Of a stretch of 64,000 nt of DNA, positions 1-8,235 are shown piece after piece. The notes beneath the pieces were generated by a model, which saw nothing but the letters and a program-made list of their open reading frames with translations, searched no databases and was not told the origin of the DNA. Positions within the stretch are counted from its first letter, which is position 1. Every line of letters begins with the position of its first letter. A program made the position numbers and the translations under genes. Source of the stretch: Solibacteraceae bacterium (lineage in GTDB: Bacteria > Acidobacteriota > Terriglobia > Bryobacterales > Bryobacteraceae); contig JALSRK010000028.1 of the NCBI GenBank assembly GCA_026984795.1, positions 142,565 through 206,564 on the forward strand. The letters are read 5' to 3'.

Positions 1-2709
1 TTGTATTTCTTCCTGATCCTCTGCGCCGTCCATATCCTCAAGCCGATCGCCTGGTCCCTCTTTCTGCACCGCTTCTCCATCGACGAACTGGCGCGGCTCT
101 ACATCCTGATCGCATTCGTCGGCGGATTGCTTGCCTATGTTTACAGCCGCTTGGCGGTCAAGGTCTCGTTGTGGGCCGCGGTGGCGGGCTCCACTCTCGT
201 CATGGTGACCGTCCTTTTCGCTCTATGGCGGGCGGTCTCCTCCGGTGTCGCCTGGCTCTTCTATTTCTTCGCCGTCTGGGTCAATCTCTTCGGTATCGTC
301 TTCGTCTCCCAGGGCTGGCTCTTCGCCGCCAACATCTTCGACGGCCGGGAAGCCAAGCGCCTCTATGGGTTGCTCGGGCTCGGCGCCATCCTCGGGGGTA
401 TGGCTGGCGGGGCGATCACTGCGGCTGAAGCCGTCAGCTCCGGCTCCGTCGGCCTGATGCCCGCCGGTATCGCCCTGGTGATGCTCGCTTTTGTGTCCTT
501 GACCGTGGCCGGCTTTGTGAGCCCCCGCCACCAGCGCGCAGCCGTGCCCCGAATTCCCGAATCATCCCACACGGACGAAGAAGCTCCGGCGGGGAGCGGC
601 CGCACCTTTCAGTTCCGTGACGTCATCGGCGCCGTCGCCCGCCACCGCCACCTGCTCCTCATCGTCGGCATCATCCTGAGCACGTATGTCGTCGAGGTGC
701 TCGTCGAGTTCCAGTTCAACGTGGCCGCGAAACACGCGTTCTCCAACCAGGACGAACTGACGGCTTTCCTGGGCCGTTTCAACGGGCTGTTCCTGGGCGT
801 CACGACCTTCCTCTTGCAGGTTTTCTTCACTACCGCCGCCGTCAGCCGGCTGGGCGTCGGCCGGACCCTGATGGTCTCCCCCCTCGCTGTCGGCGTCACC
901 GCCGCTTTCGGAATCGCGCTTCCGGGTATCACCGGTCCCGCCGCCACCCGGCTCGTCGAGGCCTCCACCCGGTACTCGATCTCTCGCACCGCCCTGGAAC
1001 TGCTCTACCTGCCGCTGCCGACGCAGTTGAAGAACCGCACCAAAGCTTTCATCGACGTCTTTGTGGACCGCCTCGGACGCGGGTTGGCCTCCTTGCTGAT
1101 CCTGCTCTTGGTGGTCTTCGGCGTCGAGGGCTCCTGGCGGCTTTCCTTGCTGATCGTCGTCTTCGCCGGTTGCTGGTTCGCGCTGGCGCTTCGGGCCCGC
1201 GGCGAGTACATTGCCACCGTCCGCAACCGGGTGGAAGCGCGCCGCCTTGACCTGGAAAACGCCCGCATCACCGTCCACGACTCCGACACCATCCGGCTGC
1301 TCGAGGAAGTGGCGGGCCGCGAAAGCGAGCGCCAGGCGCTCTACGCGCTGTCACTCCTGGGAGATACCCCAGGTTACGACATCGTCCCTTTGGTTGAGAA
1401 GCTGGCCTCCAGTCCCTCCCAGGTGATCCGGGCCAAGCTCTACGAGCTTGCCCGCAAGGCTCGGCATCCCGGGCTCCGGGAACGGGCTTTGGCCGACATC
1501 GAGGGTTCCCCCACTCTTCATCCGGATCTGGCTCGCGAGGCCGTAGCCTATCTGCTGGAGGTGTCCGGCGATCCGCTTCGCCTCGCCGCTCGCTTGATGG
1601 ACCACCCGGACTGCTTCGTCGGCCGCGCGGTTCTGGAAGCCCTCGCCAGCAAACCGGAAGCGCTCGAGACGCTCGTCTCTCGTGACTGGTTGCTCTCTGC
1701 GGCAGCGTCAGAAAACCCGGAACGGCGAATGTTGGCCGCCTTCGCCGCGGGCGTGCGCGGGGAGGCCGGTACGGGAGTGCTTGCCCGCCTGCTCCGGGAC
1801 CCGGACGCCCGGGTCGTCGCCGCCGCCTGCCGCGCTGCGGGACGGTTGGGAGAGGAGCGCTACCTGCCAGAGGTCGTCTCGCACTTGCTGGACACCCGGG
1901 CCCGCCACGACGTCATCGAGGCCCTCGGCGCTTACGGCGATCGCGCCGCCGGGTATCTTGGCTCCCTGCTGGCCGATCCGGGCGCCGAACCGGCCTTGAG
2001 GCGAAGGATTCCCCGCGTGCTGGCCACCATCGTCTCCCAGTCGAGCGTCGATGCCCTTCGGCGTGTGCTCGGAGACGCAGACCTCTCCGTGCGGGCGGCC
2101 GCCTTGCGGGCCTTGGGCGCACTCCGGGAAGCCGCTCCCCGTCTCGACTTCGGCGGCGAGGAGCTCCGGCGCCGCATCCGGGAGGAAGCTCAGTCCTACT
2201 TCGAGCTGTACGCCGCCCTCGCGCTCTTCCGGCAGTCCCGCCCGGGCGGCAGGGCCGCCGGCCTGCTGGCCCGCACCCTCGACGATCGCCTCGAGCAGAC
2301 CATCGAGCGGCTTTTCCGCCTCCTCGGGCTCCGCTACGCTCCCGGTCAGATCCGCGCCGCCTACCTGGCCGTGAGGCAGCGCCGGCGCTCGGAAGAGTTC
2401 TCGGCCGCCCTCGAGCTGCTGGACAACATCTTGGATCATGAGCTTCGGGAAATCCTGGTCCCCATGCTCGACGGGTCCCCCCACCTGCTCGACATCGGCC
2501 GCGAAAAGTTCGGCGTGGAGCTGCCCTCGCTCGACGAGGCTCTGGAACACCAACTGCGGGGCGGAGATCCGTGGCTGACCGCTTGCGCCGTCGCCGCCGC
2601 CGGCGAACTGAGGCTGCTCCGCCTCCGCGAGGCCGTCTCGCGTCTCGCGGCCTCCGGCGATGAGATCATCGCTCCGGTGGCGCAGGCTGCCGCAGCGCAG
2701 CTACGCTGA
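1..2709 (+). CDS. Nucleotide-transporter-like (Tlc/Npt) membrane protein with C-terminal HEAT repeats, 5' partial
   Basis: The first ~400 residues are hydrophobic with about ten to twelve membrane segments. They carry the pattern of ATP/ADP translocase-like (NTT/Tlc) carriers, including a segment like ALELLYLPLP followed by KAFIDVFVDRLG. Residues from about 430 to 900 are alanine/leucine-rich helical repeats of HEAT type. The open frame reaches base 1 and begins directly in a membrane helix, whereas relatives have some 20-30 residues before it, so the true start probably lies outside the window. The next gene, 11 nt away, encodes a cyclic-nucleotide-binding fold. I recall homologues where carrier, HEAT and cNMP-fold are one chain, so the two may act together. 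The substrate is unknown, and an MFS-type carrier is the alternative. Confidence 0.75.
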   Translation: MYFFLILCAVHILKPIAWSLFLHRFSIDELARLYILIAFVGGLLAYVYSRLAVKVSLWAAVAGSTLVMVTVLFALWRAVSSGVAWLFYFFAVWVNLFGIVFVSQGWLFAANIFDGREAKRLYGLLGLGAILGGMAGGAITAAEAVSSGSVGLMPAGIALVMLAFVSLTVAGFVSPRHQRAAVPRIPESSHTDEEAPAGSGRTFQFRDVIGAVARHRHLLLIVGIILSTYVVEVLVEFQFNVAAKHAFSNQDELTAFLGRFNGLFLGVTTFLLQVFFTTAAVSRLGVGRTLMVSPLAVGVTAAFGIALPGITGPAATRLVEASTRYSISRTALELLYLPLPTQLKNRTKAFIDVFVDRLGRGLASLLILLLVVFGVEGSWRLSLLIVVFAGCWFALALRARGEYIATVRNRVEARRLDLENARITVHDSDTIRLLEEVAGRESERQALYALSLLGDTPGYDIVPLVEKLASSPSQVIRAKLYELARKARHPGLRERALADIEGSPTLHPDLAREAVAYLLEVSGDPLRLAARLMDHPDCFVGRAVLEALASKPEALETLVSRDWLLSAAASENPERRMLAAFAAGVRGEAGTGVLARLLRDPDARVVAAACRAAGRLGEERYLPEVVSHLLDTRARHDVIEALGAYGDRAAGYLGSLLADPGAEPALRRRIPRVLATIVSQSSVDALRRVLGDADLSVRAAALRALGALREAAPRLDFGGEELRRRIREEAQSYFELYAALALFRQSRPGGRAAGLLARTLDDRLEQTIERLFRLLGLRYAPGQIRAAYLAVRQRRRSEEFSAALELLDNILDHELREILVPMLDGSPHLLDIGREKFGVELPSLDEALEHQLRGGDPWLTACAVAAAGELRLLRLREAVSRLAASGDEIIAPVAQAAAAQLR

Positions 2710-2720
2710 AGAGAGAGGGC

Positions 2721-3143
2721 ATGATCGAGAGGAATATCGTCGAAAAAGTCATCGCGCTCGAAGGGGTCGAGCTGCTCAGCGGCCTCACCCCCGACCAGCT
2801 TTCCCGGATCGCCCTCATCGCCCGGGAGGTGAACTATCCGCCCGGCAAGTTGATCCTGCGGCCCCACGTGCCCCTGGATGCTCTCTATGTGATCCTCGAC
2901 GGCAGCGTGGAGATCGCCCGTAACGGCGAGGTGTTGCACGTCGCCCGCCAGAGCGAAGTCCTGGGCTCCTGGGCGCTCTTCGATGATTCGCCGCTGCCCG
3001 TCACCGCGAAAACCGTGGACGACACCGCTTTGCTCAAGATCTCCCGGGACGATTTCTATGACCTGCTCTCCGATCACATGGAACTGGCCGCGGCCATCTT
3101 TTCCACCCTCGTCCGCCGCTTCCGCAAGCTCATCGAGCAGTGA
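2721..3143 (+). CDS. Stand-alone cyclic-nucleotide-binding-fold protein (CRP/CAP-type beta barrel)
   Basis: A 140-residue protein that matches one cNMP-binding domain: LLSGLTPDQLSRIA, then a PPGKLI turn, YVILDGSVEI, and a C-terminal helix rich in Phe/Arg. There is no DNA-binding domain. The phosphate-binding cassette (normally FGE..AL....R.A) reads LGSWALFDDSPLPVTA, so the Glu and the key Arg are missing; it may not bind cAMP or cGMP. The ATG is preceded by a GAGAGAGGG ribosome site. It lies 11 nt after the transporter/HEAT gene and is probably its regulatory partner; that link is inference from neighbourhood. Confidence 0.8.
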   Translation: MIERNIVEKVIALEGVELLSGLTPDQLSRIALIAREVNYPPGKLILRPHVPLDALYVILDGSVEIARNGEVLHVARQSEVLGSWALFDDSPLPVTAKTVDDTALLKISRDDFYDLLSDHMELAAAIFSTLVRRFRKLIEQ

Positions 3144-3188
3144 CTGGTTTGCACCCCCTGCCATAATGGGAGAGATCCGAGTTCGTTC

Positions 3189-4028
3189 ATGACGTCAAGA
3201 GACAGCGCCGCCCTGGAAGCCGATTTGCGCCGGCTCCAGGCGGAGCTCGAAACATGCCGGAAGGAGCTGCGGAAGGTCACTGAGCTGAGCACCGTGGGCC
3301 AACTGCTGGCCGGTATCGTGCACGAAATCAACACGCCGGTCGGCTCGATCCTTTCGAATAACGAAGTCGCGATACGGTCCCTCGAACTGCTCGGAACTTT
3401 GCTCGATCAGGCCCGCCGGGAGGGCGCTCCGCCCCCTCCTAAGACGGCCAAGGTCGTCGCTACGCTCATGAATCTCGCCGCCGTCGACAAGATAGCCTGC
3501 GAGCGCATCGTCTCTATCGTACGCGGCCTCAAGACCCTGGTGGGCGGCGCTGGCGAGGAGTTCGTCGAAGCCGACGTCAACACCATTCTCGAAGATACGC
3601 TCAAACTCGCCCGCTGCGAGTTCAGACGCCGGATCCAGGTCGAAACTCACTACGGCGACCTGCCGAAGCTATGGTGCCGTCCGAACCGGCTCGGCCAGGT
3701 CTTCTTGAATATCCTCGTCAATGCGGGCCAGGCCATCCGGGGCGAGGGTAAGGTGATCATCCGGACCGAGAAAGAAGGGGAGTTCGTCCATGTGGCGATC
3801 TCCGACAACGGCCCGGGTATCGCGCCGGAAGACCGCCCCCGGATCTTCTCCTCAGGCTTCACTACCAAACCAACCGGGGTCGGCTCCGGCCTCGGACTGG
3901 CGATCTCGAAAGATATCGTCGTCGGCGAACACGGCGGACGGATCGATTTCGAAAGCGAGGTCGGCAAAGGAACGACGTTTCATATTTGGATCCCCGTGGC
4001 GCGGAAAACGGAGGAACAACAGCTTTGA
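3189..4028 (+). CDS. Soluble sensor histidine kinase
   Basis: A 279-residue kinase with no membrane segment. The N-terminus (residues 1-35) is a short coiled coil. The H-box reads GIVHEINTPVGSI near residue 40, the N-box NILVNAGQAI near 180, and the G-boxes DNGPGIAPED and GLGLAIS follow, giving a complete HisKA/HATPase_c pair. No PAS, GAF or other sensory domain is visible, so input probably comes from a partner protein. The stop overlaps the TTG start of the response-regulator gene by 4 nt, so the two form a cognate pair made in equal amounts. The start is an ATG. The signal sensed cannot be told from the sequence. Confidence 0.9.
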   Translation: MTSRDSAALEADLRRLQAELETCRKELRKVTELSTVGQLLAGIVHEINTPVGSILSNNEVAIRSLELLGTLLDQARREGAPPPPKTAKVVATLMNLAAVDKIACERIVSIVRGLKTLVGGAGEEFVEADVNTILEDTLKLARCEFRRRIQVETHYGDLPKLWCRPNRLGQVFLNILVNAGQAIRGEGKVIIRTEKEGEFVHVAISDNGPGIAPEDRPRIFSSGFTTKPTGVGSGLGLAISKDIVVGEHGGRIDFESEVGKGTTFHIWIPVARKTEEQQL

Positions 4029-4534
4029 CCGCGACTGAAAAAGTCTATTCCACCGCTGAGTCCGAACCCGAGCCCACCATCGTCATCGTCGACGATGAAG
4101 AGATGGTGCTCACCAGCCTGAGTGCCTACCTGACCCTGGAGACTGACTACAATGTCGTTACCTTCACCGATGTGGACGAAGCCCTCGCTTATCTGGAAAA
4201 ACACCCCGTGGACGTGGTCGTCTCCGATTACCTCATGCCCAAAATGGACGGAATCAAGTTCCTCGCCCGCGCCAAAGAGCTCCAGCCGGAAACCTCCCGC
4301 GTGTTGCTCACCGGGCACGCCGACAAACAGAGCGCGATCGAGGCTATCAACAAGGTCGGGCTGTTCCAGTACATCGAGAAGCCTTGGGACAACGCCGCCT
4401 TGCTCCTCGTGATCCGCAATGCCTGTGACCGGACACGCCTCCTGCGCAGCTTGCAGAGCAAGATCCAACAGCTCGACGAGGCTCACGCCAACCTCAAGAC
4501 CGCCCAGAGCCAGCTCATCCGGGCTTTTCTCTGA
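4025..4534 (+). CDS. Response regulator, single receiver domain with C-terminal coiled coil
   Basis: Receiver domain with the acidic pocket IVDDEE, phospho-acceptor Asp in VVSDYLMPKMDG, the switch Thr in LLTGH and the Lys in EKPWD, so it should be phosphorylatable. After about residue 120 there is only a predicted coiled coil with no DNA-binding or enzymatic domain, so output is probably by protein interaction. I chose the TTG at 4025: it overlaps the kinase stop (TTGA) and has GGAGG ten bases upstream. An in-frame start at 3986 would place 13 extra residues inside the kinase gene. It forms a two-component pair with the preceding kinase. Confidence 0.88.
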   Translation: MTATEKVYSTAESEPEPTIVIVDDEEMVLTSLSAYLTLETDYNVVTFTDVDEALAYLEKHPVDVVVSDYLMPKMDGIKFLARAKELQPETSRVLLTGHADKQSAIEAINKVGLFQYIEKPWDNAALLLVIRNACDRTRLLRSLQSKIQQLDEAHANLKTAQSQLIRAFL

Positions 4535-4575
4535 TGCCGCTCCCCGGCTCGCCGGCCCTCCGGGCGGACGCCCTC

Positions 4576-5907
4576 TCAGCTTTCCTTCGATAACAACACC
4601 TTCAGTATCGGCGGCGTCACCAGCGTCGTCACCATGACCATCACCACCATTGCCGAGACGGTGTCCGAGGAGAACACCGGCTGCCCATCCACCATCAGCT
4701 TCGCTCCGATACCCGTGAAGATCAGTCCCACCTCGCCTCTGGGGATCATCCCCACGCCTATCACCACCCGGTGCACTCCCTTTTCCAGCACGGCCAGCGA
4801 GCAGATCTGCTTGCCGATGATCGCCGCCAGCGTCACCACGGCCGCGAACGCCAGCACGTCCCCCTGGGTGAACGCCGCCAGGTCCACCCGCAGGCCCATC
4901 ATTACGAAGAAGATCGGCGTCAGCACCGCCGCCAGCGGCCGGATCAGATCCTCGATCGGCATCTCTCCGCGCTGGCGGTATACCTCGTAATCGCTCGGCT
5001 CCAGCACCAGCCCCGCGGCAAACGCCCCTACGATCGGCGCCAGCCCCACCAGCCCCGCCGCCGCCGCCAATGAGAAGCAGAAGCTGAGGGCGATCACCAG
5101 CGGGACCCCCGGCACGCGGAAATGCGTTCCCGCCCGTACCGCGTTGATGTGCACCGCCCGGCCGATGAAAATGGCCCCCACCAGGAAGGCGACGGCTTTG
5201 AGAACGATCAGGAGAATGGCGCCTCCTCCCACGCCCCCGTCGCCTTCCCCGTGAGCGATCGACGTCACGATCCCCGAGACTACTGCCAGGATGATCAGTC
5301 CCAGCACGTCGTCCACCACCGCCGCCCCAAGGATGATCCGGGCCTCCTTGGTGTCCAGCTTCTTCAAGTCCTTCAACACCCGCGCCGTGATCCCCACGCT
5401 CGTCGCCGCCAGCGTGCTCCCCACGAACAAGTGTACGTACCAGGGCTCTTCGGCCAAGAAGTAGGCTGACACGGCATAGCCCAGCCCCACCGGCGTCACC
5501 ACCCCCAGCACCGCCACCAGCAGCGCCGACCAGCCGACCGCCAGCAGTTCGCCCAGATGCGACTCCAAACCTACCTCGAACAGCAGCAGGATCACCCCGA
5601 TCTCGGCCGCCACGTGCAGCCCCGGACTCTCCCGGATCCCGGCTACGAACCCCAGGCCTGCTAGGCCCAGGCCGCTCAACGCCATCCCGACCACCAATTC
5701 CCCTAGAACCGCCGGCTGGCGCACCCGCTCGAAGAGTTCGCCGCCGATCTTGGCCGCCACCATGAGCAGTACGAGGCTGAAGAGCCCGATCACGAACTCG
5801 GTCTCGCCATGTCCGGCTTCGCCTTCGGCGCCCGGACCCGCCGCCGACGCGGCGGTGGCCAATACCAACAAAGTCATCCACATCCAACGCACGGGCGACT
5901 GCTTCAC
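4576..5907 (-). CDS. Cation:proton antiporter, CPA2/KefB-like
   Basis: A 443-residue protein with a signal-like N-terminus and about twelve membrane helices. It has the family hallmarks: an LLLFEVGLE helix, the paired aspartates of VVDDVLGL in the transport core, and the basic residue in IPRGEVGLIF. No TrkA-N (RCK) domain follows. The ATG overlaps the TGA of flgJ (ATGA, 5904-5907), so it is the last gene of the flgF-G-A-H-I-J operon. This placement suggests ion homeostasis tied to flagellar function, or simply a hitch-hiking gene. Whether it moves Na+ or K+ cannot be decided from the sequence. Confidence 0.88.
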   Translation of the reverse strand: MKQSPVRWMWMTLLVLATAASAAGPGAEGEAGHGETEFVIGLFSLVLLMVAAKIGGELFERVRQPAVLGELVVGMALSGLGLAGLGFVAGIRESPGLHVAAEIGVILLLFEVGLESHLGELLAVGWSALLVAVLGVVTPVGLGYAVSAYFLAEEPWYVHLFVGSTLAATSVGITARVLKDLKKLDTKEARIILGAAVVDDVLGLIILAVVSGIVTSIAHGEGDGGVGGGAILLIVLKAVAFLVGAIFIGRAVHINAVRAGTHFRVPGVPLVIALSFCFSLAAAAGLVGLAPIVGAFAAGLVLEPSDYEVYRQRGEMPIEDLIRPLAAVLTPIFFVMMGLRVDLAAFTQGDVLAFAAVVTLAAIIGKQICSLAVLEKGVHRVVIGVGMIPRGEVGLIFTGIGAKLMVDGQPVFSSDTVSAMVVMVMVTTLVTPPILKVLLSKES

Positions 5908-6392
5908 TGATCGTTGTCCTCCATTGGCTGATGTTTGCCGGCGGCAGGCTCCAGGCCGGCGCTCCGCGGGATACCGTCACGGAAAGCGGAACCGTCTATT
6001 ATCGCAACCTTGTCCCGATGAAGTTCACTGCTGCGGCCGGCGCTTTGCGCGTCGCGTCCGCTGGCCGCCCCACCCGGGTCTTCCGGCCCCTCAGACTGCC
6101 GGCCACGGGACAGCCCGGCGACGATTAGATCCGCCAGCCCCAGGCCGCCGCCCGCCGCCAGCGCCCGCGCCAGTTGCTGTCGCCCCATGTCCGCCATCAG
6201 GCCGCCGGCCGCCGAATCTTCTTCCCCAAGCCAGCCTCCGCTCGCCGTCCGGATGGACTCCAGCAACTGCCCGATCAGCAGCCCTTCGAACTCCTTCGCC
6301 ACCTCGCGCAGCGCTTCCGGGGAGTCCGGCTTGCCCCGGAACCTCTCGATGCCCAGCACCTCCGGTGTCGCCGCCCGCACGGGATCCGTCAT
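5904..6392 (-). CDS. flgJ: Rod-binding protein FlgJ, N-terminal domain only
   Basis: 162 residues. The rod-binding domain spans about residues 20-115 (VAKEFEGLLIGQLLESIR, then GGLMADMGRQQLARALA). There is no C-terminal muramidase domain, as in many bacteria outside the gamma-proteobacteria, so peptidoglycan cutting must be done by another enzyme. The C-terminal ~45 residues are low-complexity. It sits 3 nt after flgI and overlaps the antiporter start by 4 nt. It acts in the periplasm as a cap/chaperone for rod assembly. Confidence 0.88.
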   Translation of the reverse strand: MTDPVRAATPEVLGIERFRGKPDSPEALREVAKEFEGLLIGQLLESIRTASGGWLGEEDSAAGGLMADMGRQQLARALAAGGGLGLADLIVAGLSRGRQSEGPEDPGGAASGRDAQSAGRSSELHRDKVAIIDGSAFRDGIPRSAGLEPAAGKHQPMEDNDQ

Positions 6393-6395
6393 CGC

Positions 6396-7550
6396 TCAAA
6401 TCACCTCCAGCCGCGCCTGCAGCGCTCCGGCGGCCCGTAAGTTCTCCAGGATCGCGATGATGTCTCGCGGCGTCGCCCCGATCGAGATCAGCGCCCGCGC
6501 CAGGTCCTCCACCGTGGCGCCCGGCTTCAGCCGCACGTTCCGTGCCTGCTCTTCGTTCACCCCCACGCCCACCTCGGGCACTACCGCCGTCTCGCCCCGC
6601 CCGAACGGCGCCGGCTGCGAGACGGAAAAACTCGTCTGAATCTCTACCGTCAGCGCTCCATGCAGGATCGAGATCGGCGCAATGGCGATGTCCTGGCCCA
6701 TGACAATCGTCCCGGTGCGCTCGTTGATCACGATCTTCTTCTCCGGCTCGGTTGCCACTTCGAGGTTCTCGATCGCCGAAACAAACTCGACCACCCGCCG
6801 CCGGTAGTCCTCCGGAATCCGCACCGATACCAGCGCCGCGTTCTCGGCCTCTGCCACCGCCTCGCCGCCGAATTTCGCATTGATCGCTTCGGCGATCCGC
6901 ACCGCGGTGGTGAAGTCCCCCTCCCGGAGTTGCCAGTGGAGCTCTTGCTGCGGGAACTCTTGCGGCGGCGCCTGCTCCACGATCGCCCCGTTTGGGATTC
7001 GGCCCGTGGTCGGATGGTTCAGCGTCCGCTGGTTGCCGCCGCCGCCCGCCAGGAACCCCCCCGTGATCACCGGACCCTGCGCCACCGCGTAGACCTGCCC
7101 GTCGGCCGCCTTGAGCGGCGTCAGCAACAGCACGCCTCCTTGCAGCGTCGTCGCATCGCCCGCCGTCGCTACCGTCACGTCGATCCGCGTGCCCGGCTGC
7201 GCGAACGGCGGCAGCACCGCCGTTACCATCACCGCCGCCGTGTTGCGCACCTGGATCGCCCGCGGGTCCACCGACACGCCCATCCGTTCGAGCAGGTTTG
7301 TCAGCGTCTGCGCCGAGAATACCGTCTGCCGCTTGTCGCCCGTGCCGGCCAGCCCCACCACCAGCCCGTAGCCGAGCAACTGGTTCTCCCGCACCCCTTC
7401 GAGTGATGCCAGCTCCTTGATCCGGGAGCGCCGCAGCCGGGGCTCTCCGGGACCGGCCTCCGTCCCGGCCCTCGCCGTCCCACCAACCACGCCGAACAAG
7501 AAGCCGAATAAGAAGCCGAACAATAAGATGCCGTTCGCCGCTCGCCACAT
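6396..7550 (-). CDS. flgI: Flagellar P-ring protein FlgI
   Basis: 384 residues with a clear Sec signal peptide (about residues 1-28, ending in a TARA-like site). Typical FlgI blocks follow: IKELASLEGVRENQL, GYGLVVGLAGTGD, the TNLLERMG segment, and near the end ARALISIGATPRDIIAILE. It forms the ring of the basal body embedded in peptidoglycan, which with FlgH implies an outer membrane. It lies 10 nt downstream of flgH. Length and motif order are normal for the family. Confidence 0.97.
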   Translation of the reverse strand: MWRAANGILLFGFLFGFLFGVVGGTARAGTEAGPGEPRLRRSRIKELASLEGVRENQLLGYGLVVGLAGTGDKRQTVFSAQTLTNLLERMGVSVDPRAIQVRNTAAVMVTAVLPPFAQPGTRIDVTVATAGDATTLQGGVLLLTPLKAADGQVYAVAQGPVITGGFLAGGGGNQRTLNHPTTGRIPNGAIVEQAPPQEFPQQELHWQLREGDFTTAVRIAEAINAKFGGEAVAEAENAALVSVRIPEDYRRRVVEFVSAIENLEVATEPEKKIVINERTGTIVMGQDIAIAPISILHGALTVEIQTSFSVSQPAPFGRGETAVVPEVGVGVNEEQARNVRLKPGATVEDLARALISIGATPRDIIAILENLRAAGALQARLEVI

Positions 7551-7560
7551 GGCCGTCGTT

Positions 7561-8235
7561 TCAGAAGGGCAGAAGGCCCAGCAGCAGCCGGTAGAGGAAG
7601 TTCGGGCGGCGGACGGCGTCGCCGACCACGCCCTTGCCGTTCACCCGTACCTCCAGCTCAGCCAGCCGGTCTGAGCGGACCCGGTTGCCGGGTCCGATGT
7701 CGTTCCACCGCACGATGCCCCGCACCGTCACCGTCTGACGCTCGGAGTTGATCATCACCTCTTTGGCCCCTTCCACCACCAGGTTGCCGTTCGGCAGCAC
7801 GTGGGTGACCCGCGCCGCGATCGTCGTCGTCAGCCGCGTCTCCCGGCTCGTCTCGCCCTGGCCGTCCAGCTCATAGCCGCCCTTCAGTTCGGCCAGATTC
7901 GCAAACACGCTGCCGGCGGGCCTGGCCCCGAACAGCGCGCTCACGCCATACTTGGCGCTGGAGTTCCTCGACGTCTTCGTCGCGCCCCGGGAGACGGCCG
8001 AGGCCCGCTCGGCCACCACGATAGTGACGATGTCGTCCACCTGATGCGCCCGCAGATCCCGCGCCGCGTCGCCCAGCAGCCCGCCCGGCGCGTAGAGAGA
8101 GCCGGGCGCCGCCGGGCGCTCCGCCGCCCGGACTGTCGCTTCCTGGATGTAACGGTCGATCGGCGAAGCCTTCTCTTGCGCCGTCGCTCCGCCGCCGATC
8201 GTCGCCGCCAGCGCCAGCACTGCAGTCCGATTCAT
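7561..8235 (-). CDS. flgH: Flagellar L-ring protein FlgH, apparently lacking the lipoprotein cysteine
   Basis: The 224-residue product contains LYAPGGLLGD, DDIVTIVVAERASA, LPNGNLVVEGAKEV and INSERQTVTVRGIVR, the conserved FlgH core. The start at 8235 overlaps the flgA stop (ATGA). The N-terminus is a short signal peptide ending around GGGATA|QEK. It has no Cys in a lipobox, whereas classical FlgH is an outer-membrane lipoprotein, so this version would be cleaved by signal peptidase I. Otherwise length and sequence are normal. Confidence 0.95.
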   Translation of the reverse strand: MNRTAVLALAATIGGGATAQEKASPIDRYIQEATVRAAERPAAPGSLYAPGGLLGDAARDLRAHQVDDIVTIVVAERASAVSRGATKTSRNSSAKYGVSALFGARPAGSVFANLAELKGGYELDGQGETSRETRLTTTIAARVTHVLPNGNLVVEGAKEVMINSERQTVTVRGIVRWNDIGPGNRVRSDRLAELEVRVNGKGVVGDAVRRPNFLYRLLLGLLPF

